Shown: positions 7,412 to 14,350 of the stretch, in pieces
How positions within the stretch are numbered: the stretch's first letter is position 1
Layout: each line of letters begins with the position of its first letter
Source of the DNA: JAAEQG01 sp023133475
GTDB lineage: Bacteria > Planctomycetota > Phycisphaerae > UBA1845
Direction of reading: 5' to 3'
DNA length: 14,400 nucleotides
NCBI GenBank assembly: GCA_030631415.1
Contig: DAOVLE010000132.1
Span: 1 to 14,400 of the forward strand
Made by a program: the position numbers and the translations under genes
The notes under the pieces: generated by a model
Told to the model about the DNA's origin: nothing
Database searches by the model: none
What the model saw: only the letters and a program-made list of their open reading frames with translations

Positions 7412-7817
7412 CGTTTCGGCTTTTTGCGCAATTCTCGCCGATACCGTTCTTTACAGTCCCCTGCCCAGCCATGGTAGTGCGGCGCAAAACCCAAAATCGC
7501 GCAGAGCGTGCTCCGCGCAATTATTGGAGACGCCGCCCATGCCCAATTCCGTCTGAAGCATTACAGGACAAGGCCCGTTTCCGAGCCACGCCACGAAGTG
7601 CCCGAGGACGCTCGCGGCGGTCCTTGTCCGTGCTGAAAGGTGTCGGGTGTCCACACGGACACGGGTTTACTGAATATTCACTTTTTTTGTGTGGGGGGAT
7701 AATGCGGTTTCTCTTGGCTTGATTCTATCGAGCGTGGTATATTTAAAGGTGAGGACAAAGGTGCTTCCACGTCACATTATGGTTCGGTTGGCTATGGATT
7801 TCACAGGAGGATATGAA
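7412..7817. other. Intergenic region between tRNA-His and the TSP3-like gene
   Basis: No credible complete gene. A fragment of the CACGGACAAG repeat family lies at 7565-7630, and a GTGTCC-ACAC-GGACAC hairpin at 7647-7662. A T7 run at 7681-7687 follows that hairpin only after 18 nt, too far for a normal intrinsic terminator. TTGGCT (7714-7719) and TATATT (7738-7743), 18 bp apart, could be a promoter for the gene at 7818. The antisense tail of the C25 peptidase frame enters here and stops at 7772. Confidence 0.5.
7565..7630. repeat. Fragment related to the CACGGACAAG foldback family
   Basis: AGGACAAGG at 7565-7573 and CCTTGTCCG at 7622-7630 are inverted partners with an 8-bp exact core, and the right arm continues as TGC, matching the CTTGTCCGTGC ends at 418-429 and 1917-1928. 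The interior differs, so only the ends appear related. Confidence 0.4.
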
Positions 7818-10402
7818 ATGTGGTCACGAAGAATAATGGCGGTGTTGGCTTTGGTGGCTGGTTTTGCCCTGGTCGCCGGCGCGGCGTCGGTGCGGGCGGG
7901 CGACGTGGATGGCGACGGGGTCGACGATGCATTGGACGTCTGCAACAACACGCCCGCGGGCACGGCGGTTGACGCCGAGGAACGCCCATTGGGTGACATC
8001 GACCAGGACTGCGACACGGACCTGCATGCGTAACTGCCGGGCTGGCAGTGGCCGTAGGCATCACAGGTCTCCGTGCCGGTGCAGAAGAGCCCGTCAGCAC
8101 ATTCGCCGTCCGCCAGGCACTCGCATGCCGGACACGGTCCGCCACAGTCGATCTTGTCCTCGCCCTGGTTCAAGATGCCGTCGGAGCAAGTGGGCTCCAC
8201 TCCGCCCACCGCCCAGATCTCCACGTCGTCGATGTTCCAGCCGGAGTAAGCGAACGCCCAGGGATCGTCAACCTCGTAGCCCCAGCGCACATATACAGCC
8301 GGCTGGTCGTCCGCCGTGGCGGAGATATTGTACTCCTGGGCGGACCAGGAATTCTCGGTGATCTCGTACTCGCCGTTTGACCAGAGCGTGGTCCAGTTCG
8401 AGCCGTTGTTGGACACCGCAAGCGTGGCGTAAACGAACGGCTGAGAATCGCTGTTCAGCCATCGGCGGAACCGGAGGATCACATCGGTCACGTCGGTCAG
8501 ATCGATCGGCCCGAGTGTGAGGTAGCAGGGGCCGCCGCAGTCGATGCGATCTTCACCTTGGTTCTGGATGCCGTCGTCGCAAGTTGGCGCTGCCGTCGAA
8601 CCGTATACGCGAACAGATGGGTCGCCGAACACATGCCACGTGTTAAACATGTTGGCCCCGGAGGTGCTGTGCAGGTCCATCATCTTGCAGGAGCCTGCAT
8701 AGCAAAGGGCACCAAGGCTGAAGTACGACTCGCCCACCAGCAGGTCGACGGACTCGTCCTGAGCTGTCATCGGCGGGTCCCAGTCCTGGTTGATCGACGA
8801 GGCATAGATGCCGATCGCGCCGGTGGGCTCCGAACCGTGGGTGGCCCGCAGCCAGGTCTCGGCGAAGCAGGTGTAGCCGTCGAACTGGCCGTTCACGCAG
8901 GCGACGTCGAAGATGAAGGGCAGCATGTTGTCGTTGGTCAAGGCATTGATGTTACTGTTGCTGAAACCGCTCGTGACCCACTCGGTGATGTCGCCGTGAC
9001 CGCAATAGTTGATGACGCCGCGCCCGGCGTTCAGACATGCCGCAACCGTCGAAGCGGTTGGGTTGCCCGAGGCGTCCTGGCCACCCTGACTTCCATCATA
9101 TAGCTCGTCAACCTCGGTGTAGCCATAACCCAGAAGATCGGTTCGGATGTGCCTGATGTGCTGGTAGTCGTACTCGCCGTTATGGCCGGGACCCTCGGTG
9201 GAGCCGATCCCCGTGCCTTTCTTGAACCAGTCCTGCTGGGTTGCGGGCATGGTCTCGTACTCGATGGTCCGTTCGACTTGGGTGTCCACGTCGCCCGAAT
9301 CCTGCGCGGAGAAGCGCCCCACCATAATATCCGGGTAGTTGTCGCTGCCGGCGAGTTTGGAGTAACTCGGGTCGGAAGAACCGCCGGAGGCCGTCGGGGT
9401 GGCCACCTCGTCGGCATCACCGACCAGCAAAACGAACGCCAGGTTGCCGGTGTCATATTCGTTCTGGATGTAGTTCTTGATCGAGGCCGAGTCGTTGCCG
9501 ATCGTCGCGACACCCACCACCGTGGTGCTGATGCCCATGCTGTTGTTCTTGTGATCCACCAGCGGCTGAATGTTGGGCAACCAGGCGTCGTGGCAGATGA
9601 TCAGCATGTCACCCGTCTCGCCCAGCGGCGTGTAGCGGGATTCCGCTCTGTAGTTCAGAAAATGGTTCTTGTATATCTTGTGGTAAGCAAGGCTGACATC
9701 GTCAGGCCGGAAAGGGCGGCTCTTCACGTTGACCCCGCCGGCTTGCGTCTCGACTACTTCCACGGTCACGTTCGTGTAGACGCGCAACGTCTCAGTAACC
9801 GGGTTGTACTGGAAGGGGCAGAGGGTGAGGACCACTCCACGGAAGTCACGGAGGATGTACGGTTTGCCCAGGCTGGCCACCTCCCCGGGATAGAAAGCGT
9901 CGATCTTGTAGGCATCGCCGAAGGTATAAGGCACGTCGGCAGGATTGTTTTTCCGGGAGATGTACCCCTTGGAGGGTGTCACCAGTATGTCAGGAATGTC
10001 ATAGTGCTTTGAAGCGATGACGTTCACCGCCATCCGGGCGTCGTTTGGGATGATAACGCTGCGGCAGACCTGCGGCAATTCGGGGGCTCCGACGACCTCC
10101 TTCATGACGCTTTCCTTCCCCAGCTTGAGTTGGGTATACTCGCAGCCGTCGATGTTGACCGGTGTTTGCCTGAAGCTGTCGATGTCGTAGTCGATGACAA
10201 TGCGCTCCGGCCCCTCCTGGTTGACGCTGATAACCGTGGCGTCCGCGTGGCCCTGCGCTTGCAGTGACGAGGGCCAGGCCAAGAGACCAAAGCAAACTGC
10301 AAACAGAGCAACCCTCACCAGTGAGCACCTCCACTGGAACGCTGAGAGCATTCCCCTCACGTCTTCCAGTGGAAATCCAATACGCACCAAGTTCATCTTC
10401 AC
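7772..10402 (-). CDS. Secreted C25 (gingipain-like) cysteine peptidase with Cys-rich C-terminal modules
   Basis: Predicted 876-aa exported peptidase. The GTG at 10402 follows AAGGAG with 7-nt spacing; ATG at 10396 (13-nt spacing) or ATG at 10351 are alternatives. The signal peptide core is VRVALFAVCFGLLAW before SLQA-Q. Residues about 55-260 look like the C25 propeptide region. The catalytic dyad is H469 in NYCGHGDITEW and C502 in FDVACVNGQF, 33 residues apart as in gingipain R. After HVFGDPSVRVYG come a Cys module from C608 (CDDGIQNQGE...DCGGPC), a beta-sandwich of anchor-J/MAM style ending SGWNIDDVEIW, a second Cys module from C739, and a segment CADGLFCTGTETCDAYGHCQ. Beyond about residue 790 the frame is only the antisense of the TSP3-like gene and looks spurious. 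The gene is therefore probably 3'-truncated and read through to the TGA at 7772. Family and active site are firm; the true C-terminus is not. Confidence 0.88.
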   Translation of the reverse strand: MKMNLVRIGFPLEDVRGMLSAFQWRCSLVRVALFAVCFGLLAWPSSLQAQGHADATVISVNQEGPERIVIDYDIDSFRQTPVNIDGCEYTQLKLGKESVMKEVVGAPELPQVCRSVIIPNDARMAVNVIASKHYDIPDILVTPSKGYISRKNNPADVPYTFGDAYKIDAFYPGEVASLGKPYILRDFRGVVLTLCPFQYNPVTETLRVYTNVTVEVVETQAGGVNVKSRPFRPDDVSLAYHKIYKNHFLNYRAESRYTPLGETGDMLIICHDAWLPNIQPLVDHKNNSMGISTTVVGVATIGNDSASIKNYIQNEYDTGNLAFVLLVGDADEVATPTASGGSSDPSYSKLAGSDNYPDIMVGRFSAQDSGDVDTQVERTIEYETMPATQQDWFKKGTGIGSTEGPGHNGEYDYQHIRHIRTDLLGYGYTEVDELYDGSQGGQDASGNPTASTVAACLNAGRGVINYCGHGDITEWVTSGFSNSNINALTNDNMLPFIFDVACVNGQFDGYTCFAETWLRATHGSEPTGAIGIYASSINQDWDPPMTAQDESVDLLVGESYFSLGALCYAGSCKMMDLHSTSGANMFNTWHVFGDPSVRVYGSTAAPTCDDGIQNQGEDRIDCGGPCYLTLGPIDLTDVTDVILRFRRWLNSDSQPFVYATLAVSNNGSNWTTLWSNGEYEITENSWSAQEYNISATADDQPAVYVRWGYEVDDPWAFAYSGWNIDDVEIWAVGGVEPTCSDGILNQGEDKIDCGGPCPACECLADGECADGLFCTGTETCDAYGHCQPGSYACRSVSQSWSMSPNGRSSASTAVPAGVLLQTSNASSTPSPSTSPARTDAAPATRAKPATKANTAIILRDHISYPPVKSIANRTIM
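7818..8033 (+). CDS. Short secreted TSP3/dockerin-like Ca-binding protein, probably 3'-truncated
   Basis: A 71-aa frame opened by ATG at 7818 with AGGAGG (7805-7810) at 7-nt spacing, a strong start. Residues 1-27 form a signal peptide: MWSRR, then hydrophobic IMAVLALVAGFALVAG, then AASVRA-G. The mature part begins GDVDGDGVDDALDVCNNTPAG, an Asp-rich thrombospondin type-3-like calcium motif, and ends GDIDQDCDTDLHA. In planctomycete secreted proteins this DxDQDCDxDL stretch usually continues into a further dockerin-like segment, whereas here it stops within two residues of the TAA. The opposite-strand peptidase gene runs through this whole gene. I infer that the 3' end was lost at a recombination junction near 8025-8035. 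It may still be expressed as a small secreted peptide. Confidence 0.6.
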   Translation: MWSRRIMAVLALVAGFALVAGAASVRAGDVDGDGVDDALDVCNNTPAGTAVDAEERPLGDIDQDCDTDLHA

Positions 10403-10671
10403 GTTGCATCTCCTTCTGGTTGCGACCCGGTTTCGGGTCGTGTGTGTGTGCACAAGTCCACTTGTGCGGTATCCCACTCGCCGGCGTCCTGCCGACGAAG
10501 CCGAAACTGATTCTGCCAGAAAGATGTTGCGGGAGTGTGTCCAAGATGTTTCGAGAGGCAAAAAAGTTTCCTTTGCCCGGAGAAAATACGTTGTACGGTG
10601 AGGCTTAAGAGAAGAGAATTGAGAGGTGTCACGAGGAATGCGAGTTGTTGGGCTGTTGTGAGTAGCAGATC
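10403..10671. promoter_or_regulatory. Divergent intergenic control region between C25 peptidase and two-component genes
   Basis: This 269-bp spacer separates the minus-strand peptidase from the plus-strand response regulator. It holds the peptidase Shine-Dalgarno sequence (AAGGAG on minus, 10410-10415), a short GT-repeat, and the palindrome listed separately. I could not place convincing -10/-35 boxes for either gene, and the ATG at 10672 has only a weak GAG upstream. Confidence 0.45.
10450..10467. promoter_or_regulatory. 18-bp perfect palindrome, candidate operator of the C25 peptidase gene
   Basis: GCACAAGT-CC-ACTTGTGC: two exact 8-bp half-sites around a 2-bp centre, 48-65 bp before the peptidase start. 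Size and position fit a dimeric repressor or activator site. OmpR-family regulators usually bind direct rather than inverted repeats, so the neighbouring regulator is not the obvious ligand. Confidence 0.4.
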
Positions 10672-10767
10672 ATGCTTGAGGTCGCACCGCAGATACTGTT
10701 GATCGAGGACGACGAGCGTATCCGCGTGGAGCTACTGGACGTGCTTCGGGCTTCTCCGTCGATGTGA
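10672..10767 (+). pseudogene. N-terminal receiver fragment of the response regulator (frameshifted)
   Basis: ATG at 10672 encodes 31 residues beginning MLEVAPQILLIEDDERIRVE, the first strand and acidic pair (EDD) of a receiver domain, then LLDVLRASPSM and TGA at 10765-10767. The continuation GFSVDV-SASYRQGQW lies in the frame of the following ORF. The break falls in 10747-10757, where GCTTCT is followed directly by CCGTC. A typical receiver would read R-A-S-G-F-S-V-D here, so a 7-base loss between two GCTTCT copies would explain both shift and sequence. This is inference; a sequencing error is possible. Confidence 0.75.
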
Positions 10768-11357
10768 GCGCTTCATACCGACAGGGCCAGTGGGCCGCCC
10801 GGCGCGAGTACGACCTGATCCTTCTGGACCTGGGCCTGCCGGATGGCGACGGCATGGACCTGTGTCGCGAACTCCGCTCCAGCGGGCGAAGCGTCCCCAT
10901 CATCATTCTGACCGCCCGGGACGCCCCGGAGCAACGCGTCCGCGGGCTGCACGTCGGTGCTGACGATTACGTGGTCAAGCCGTTTCACCTTCCCGAGCTC
11001 GTCGCCCGCATCCATGCCGTCATGCGGCGCGCCGGGCGCTCGGTCGGGCCGGGGCGCGTACAACTGGGAAGTGTCTGGGCCGACCCGGAGTCGCGTGCGG
11101 CTGGGCTGGGTGACGACGTGTTCGACCTGACCCCGAGGGAGTTCGAACTGTTGTTGTTCTTCCTGCGGCACCCGGGTCGCGTGTGGACCCGCGAGCAGCT
11201 TCTGGATCGGGTTTGGGGGGCGTCCTACGAAGGGACGGTTCGCACGGTGGATTTGCACGTCCGCAGGCTGCGATCCAAAATCGAGGACGACCCGAGTAAC
11301 CCGCAGCACATTGAGACGGTCTGGGGCGTAGGTTACCGAACGAGGGACATAACGTGA
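10764..11357 (+). CDS. OmpR/PhoB-family response regulator, receiver domain interrupted by a frameshift
   Basis: The 197-aa frame starting at GTG 10764 lacks the first receiver strand and the acidic pair, which lie in the frame upstream (10672-10767). It keeps the phospho-acceptor D22 in LILLDLGLPDGDG, T50 in IIILTARD and K72 in VVKPFH. A winged-helix Trans_reg_C domain spans about 96-194, with LTPREFELLLFFLRHPGRVW, TVDLHVRRLRSKI and HIETVWGVGYRTR. GTG 10764 overlaps the TGA of the upstream fragment, so restart by coupling is conceivable, but a receiver without its acidic pocket should not bind Mg2+ or be phosphorylated normally. With the frame repaired, the protein would be about 228-230 aa, normal for the family. 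Its stop overlaps the kinase start by 4 nt. It either is a broken regulator or the reading contains an error. Confidence 0.85.
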   Translation: MSASYRQGQWAARREYDLILLDLGLPDGDGMDLCRELRSSGRSVPIIILTARDAPEQRVRGLHVGADDYVVKPFHLPELVARIHAVMRRAGRSVGPGRVQLGSVWADPESRAAGLGDDVFDLTPREFELLLFFLRHPGRVWTREQLLDRVWGASYEGTVRTVDLHVRRLRSKIEDDPSNPQHIETVWGVGYRTRDIT

Positions 11358-13003
11358 CGGACACGCCTTCGCATGACAGTTCCGACGCCGGAAAGGTGCG
11401 CTTCCCCCAGCGGATCAGCTTTCGCCTGGCCATTTTTCTGGCCGTCATGATGGTGGTGTTCAGTTATGTCGGCCCCGCACTCGAAGACGTGGTGCTCGAG
11501 CACCTCGGCGGGCCGGGACCCGACGAGTACGTCTTCCTGACGCCCGACGAGGAAGAACGCGAGGAGATGCGGCGCGAAGAAGAAGCGTACGCCGCCCACT
11601 TGGCCGACGTGGTTCTGGCGCACGGGAAGCGTGACGATTCAGGTCGTTGGCTGCCGTCCGCGGAGACGGTCCGCCTGGTGTCGGAGGTGCTGGGTGCGCA
11701 GGAAACGGCATTCGTATGGCTCGATGCCGAGCAGCGCGTTGTTGCGGCGACCCCGTTTCTGCCGTGGTCTGCGGGGCAGGAATGGCCCTTCGGCACGAAA
11801 TCGCACAGCGACATTGAGGTGCCCGGTGACGACAAGTGCACGGGGCACGTGGTGTACGTTCCTGTTGCCCGTGATGATGGTGTGGCTGGGACGTTTGCGC
11901 TGCTCATGTTCGACGGGGCGGTGCCTGGGGCCGCAGGTGTGGCGGAATCGGATTCTGCCGTGCAAGTCGACGAGCATGGAGCCGACAGTGCGGATGAACT
12001 GCTGGTGATGAGTGAGCCGGAATTCGACGCGCTCGTCGAGCGCACCAAGCGCATCGCTTCGACCGTGACGATCGCTATCGCTCTGGCCATCGCGCTGTTT
12101 CTGGGGGTCGTGCTGTCACTGCTGGTCACGCGTCGGATGAGACGGCTGGCCGCCGTTGCCCGAGCACCAGGCGGAGACCATGCCGGTTTGCCCGGGCCTT
12201 TCGATGAACGGGGGAATGACGAGATCGCCTTGCTGGCCCGGTCCATGAACGCGATGCGGTCGCGGGCCGCCGAGCTGGTCAACGACCTGGAGAAGCAGGA
12301 CGCTGCCCGGTGCGAGTGGATCGCCCAGGTATCGCATGATCTGCGCACGCCGCTTACGGCCTTGCTCGCGTGCCTGGATCGCACGGAGCTCGTCCTCGAA
12401 AGCGCTGACGGCGAGTCATTGAAGCGCGAGATGCACCGTTTCCTGGCGGTTGCTCGGGCGGATGCCGACCGGGTCCAAACCCTCGCCGATGACCTCTTCG
12501 AGATCGCTCGTCTCGAGGCCTCCGACCCCCTGGATCTTGAAGAAGTCCCCCCCGGCGAGTTGGCCCGACAAGCGATAATGGAACTGGAGCCGATGGCGGC
12601 ACAGCTCGGCATCACGCTCGAAGCGTCTCTGACCCGCTCGCTGCCCATCCTCATCGCCGATGGTCGGCGACTCATGCGGGCGTTGCAGAACCTGCTGCGA
12701 AACGCCATCCAACATGCCGCGCAGCGCGTCGAGGTGCGGGCCTGTGCTCACGGTGATGGAGTCCGCTTTGAGGTTCGTGATGACGGCAACGGGTTCCCGG
12801 AGCAAGACGGGGATGTCGTGTTGTGCGACCTGGGCAGAGACCGGGGCCGGGGTGACTCGGCCGGTCTGGGGCTCACCGTGACCCGCCGCGTGGCCGAAGC
12901 GCACGGCGGTCGCATCGGGGCGTGCAACCTGGACACCGGCGGCGCATCCGTCTGGATCGTGATCCCGGTAGCGACGGATCACTTTGACGCCGACGCCCCC
13001 TAA
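11354..13003 (+). CDS. Membrane sensor histidine kinase
   Basis: A 549-aa kinase whose GTG start overlaps the regulator stop (GTGA, 4 nt), so the two genes are translationally coupled partners. Residues 21-41 and 235-258 are membrane helices; between them lies an extracytoplasmic domain of about 190 aa, acidic near 57-80 (DEEEREEMRREEE), not recognised as a known sensor. A HAMP-like linker follows TM2 (259-310). HisKA carries H328 in QVSHDLRTPLTAL. The ATP-binding domain has the N box N450 in NLLRNAIQHA, G1 D477-G480 (DDGNGF) and G2 AGLGLTVTRRVAEAHGG. The segment between G1 and G2 is short and lacks a recognisable FERFYR-type F box, which is unusual. It ends with a short Asp-rich tail. Signal and output are unknown; the adjacent C25 peptidase is a possible target. 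Confidence 0.95.
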   Translation: MTDTPSHDSSDAGKVRFPQRISFRLAIFLAVMMVVFSYVGPALEDVVLEHLGGPGPDEYVFLTPDEEEREEMRREEEAYAAHLADVVLAHGKRDDSGRWLPSAETVRLVSEVLGAQETAFVWLDAEQRVVAATPFLPWSAGQEWPFGTKSHSDIEVPGDDKCTGHVVYVPVARDDGVAGTFALLMFDGAVPGAAGVAESDSAVQVDEHGADSADELLVMSEPEFDALVERTKRIASTVTIAIALAIALFLGVVLSLLVTRRMRRLAAVARAPGGDHAGLPGPFDERGNDEIALLARSMNAMRSRAAELVNDLEKQDAARCEWIAQVSHDLRTPLTALLACLDRTELVLESADGESLKREMHRFLAVARADADRVQTLADDLFEIARLEASDPLDLEEVPPGELARQAIMELEPMAAQLGITLEASLTRSLPILIADGRRLMRALQNLLRNAIQHAAQRVEVRACAHGDGVRFEVRDDGNGFPEQDGDVVLCDLGRDRGRGDSAGLGLTVTRRVAEAHGGRIGACNLDTGGASVWIVIPVATDHFDADAP

Positions 13004-13024
13004 CGCAACGACCGAACGCGGGTT

Positions 13025-13186
13025 AAGGGGGTCAGGCTTACTTTCTTTTCAAACAGCGACAATCGGCCAACACGCCGGTTGAGTATGTGATACACGATCC
13101 CGCCACGGTCGATTTGCAGACGCCTGGACAAGTCAACACGCTACCACGACCCCAATAACGCGTCAATAAGTAAGCCTGACCCCCTT
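13025..13186. mobile_element. 162-bp MITE-like element with 19-bp terminal inverted repeats
   Basis: AAGGGGGTCAGGCTTACTT (13025-13043) is the exact reverse complement of 13168-13186. There is no coding potential beyond fragments. Its right half (13102-13183) recurs with one mismatch at 14160-14241. It lies just after the kinase gene and before the 3' end of the metallo-hydrolase gene. The PRSI(R/C)R reading in the shared half faintly resembles N-termini of REP-associated transposases, too short to be evidence. Confidence 0.65.
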
Positions 13187-13215
13187 TTGGGCTCCTTTTG
13201 GGCTGGATACGCGCT

Positions 13216-14118
13216 TCAGAAACCGATGCTCTCGCCCTGGAGAAGGATTCTGACCTTGTCTTCCAGGCCCTGCTGTTTGATAACCTGCCTCATCTGCTCG
13301 GGAGGCTCATCAATCGGCTCTCCGGTGAGCGCAAAGGTGCCCCAATGGATCGGGACAACCAGCGTGGAGTCCAGCATCTCAATGGCTACAGGAACGTCGG
13401 CTGGCGCCATGTGCCGCCCGCGCATGGCCCCCGTCAGACCGGGAACGAACGAGATATGGGGCTGATACCCCCCGATGGGGAGCAGTGCCAGGTCAATCGC
13501 CCGTGTCTCCCCTATCCTCTTCATTTCGTCAAACAGACCGGTGTCCCCCGCGAAGTAGACTGTCTTGCCATTATGGATCAGATAGCCGCAGGAGACCCGC
13601 GAATGCCTGGCCGGAACTGCGGTTACTGTAGTCTCGTGGACGGTCGTCGTTTGCCATTCCTTGAGCCCGCGCACGTCTGTGAAACCCAGACCAGTAATGC
13701 TCCGCTGCAAACCATCCGGCACGATCACGACAATATCCTTGTCGAGGAGCTTCAAGGTCGATTTGTCAAGGTGGTCCCAGTGCCCGTGTGAAATGAGGAT
13801 GACATCCAAGTCCGGAAGCTCCTCAAGAGGAACACCGGGGTGCACGTAGCGCCGGTAGAACGCTACGTATTCACTGTATATAGGATCGGTGATCACAGTG
13901 GTCCCGCCCAACCGCAGAAGGACGGTGGCGTGGCCGACATACGTTACGCTATCACGTTGGGGCGGTGGGAGGTGCGTACTCATCGGTGCCTCGCGGATAC
14001 TGTGGCATGCGTTGCAGGCTACGAAGGCCAGCAAAAGTGCAATCAGCAGCATCCCGCTGATTCGTACTGTTTTCCGTGCGATTGTTCGACGTCGCGATAC
14101 CTTTCGGCGGATCGTCAT
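13216..14118 (-). CDS. Metallo-beta-lactamase-fold hydrolase (UlaG/NAPE-PLD-like), membrane- or lipid-anchored
   Basis: A 300-aa protein. ATG 14118 has AGGAAGG upstream with about 9-nt spacing; an earlier in-frame ATG at 14148 adds ten residues without a better site. A basic N-terminus is followed by hydrophobic SGMLLIALLLAFVAC (residues 21-35), a signal anchor or weak lipobox at C35. The metallo-hydrolase core begins with SVTYVGHATVLLRLGG. The HGHWDH motif gives H111, H113, D115 and H116. Further metal ligands are H172 in PARHSR, D202 in FAGDTGLF and H258 in VPIHWGTFAL. The H236-M-A-P-A-D segment is typical of the NAPE-PLD-like branch. All ligands are present, so it is probably an active exported di-metal hydrolase, perhaps a phosphodiesterase or lactonase; the substrate cannot be told. 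The gene lies between two 82-bp direct repeats, the upstream one in its promoter region. Confidence 0.93.
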   Translation of the reverse strand: MTIRRKVSRRRTIARKTVRISGMLLIALLLAFVACNACHSIREAPMSTHLPPPQRDSVTYVGHATVLLRLGGTTVITDPIYSEYVAFYRRYVHPGVPLEELPDLDVILISHGHWDHLDKSTLKLLDKDIVVIVPDGLQRSITGLGFTDVRGLKEWQTTTVHETTVTAVPARHSRVSCGYLIHNGKTVYFAGDTGLFDEMKRIGETRAIDLALLPIGGYQPHISFVPGLTGAMRGRHMAPADVPVAIEMLDSTLVVPIHWGTFALTGEPIDEPPEQMRQVIKQQGLEDKVRILLQGESIGF

Positions 14119-14159
14119 GTGGAGTGCCCTTCCTGGCGAGATAGGCATACTGGTCCGAT

Positions 14160-14241
14160 GCCACGGTCGATTCGCAGACGCCTGGACAAGTCAACACGCT
14201 ACCACGACCCCAATAACGCGTCAATAAGTAAGCCTGACCCC
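14160..14241. repeat. 82-bp direct repeat, second copy (half of the MITE-like element)
   Basis: Matches 13102-13183 at 81 of 82 positions, in the same orientation. Only the right half of the 162-bp element is present; the left inverted end is missing. It starts 42 bp upstream of the metallo-hydrolase start, so it may contribute its 5' control region. Confidence 0.85.
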
Positions 14242-14350
14242 TTTTTCTGCTTTTTCTGCTCGCGATGGGCACCTGCGAAAAGGAAGCAAGAAAGCGAGAA
14301 ACTGGCCCCACAAGAAGAAGGAGCGGCCGCCGGGCGTGCCCAAAACGCGC

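Noticed and set aside
7311..7556. Open frame reading VAQLVRALGCGPRGRGFESP
   Set aside because: This is the well-known false translation of a tRNA gene; it overlaps the tRNA-His cloverleaf.
7647..7687. Hairpin plus T7 run as an intrinsic terminator of the tRNA transcript
   Set aside because: The T-run starts 18 nt after the short 6-bp stem, too far for a Rho-independent terminator.
7772..8033. Treating the last about 86 residues of the C25 frame as a real domain
   Set aside because: They are the exact antisense of the TSP3-like gene, Ser/Ala/Pro-rich, and appear right where the Cys module breaks off; kept in the CDS only because the frame has no earlier stop.
9149..10012. 287-codon plus-strand frame opposite the C25 peptidase
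   Set aside because: Antisense shadow rich in Val/Gly/Asp/Arg; the opposite strand has catalytic motifs at correct spacing.
11464..12708. 414-codon minus-strand open frame opposite the histidine kinase
   Set aside because: Antisense shadow of a GC-rich gene; Ser/Arg/Ala-rich with no recognisable fold, whereas the plus-strand frame has all kinase motifs.
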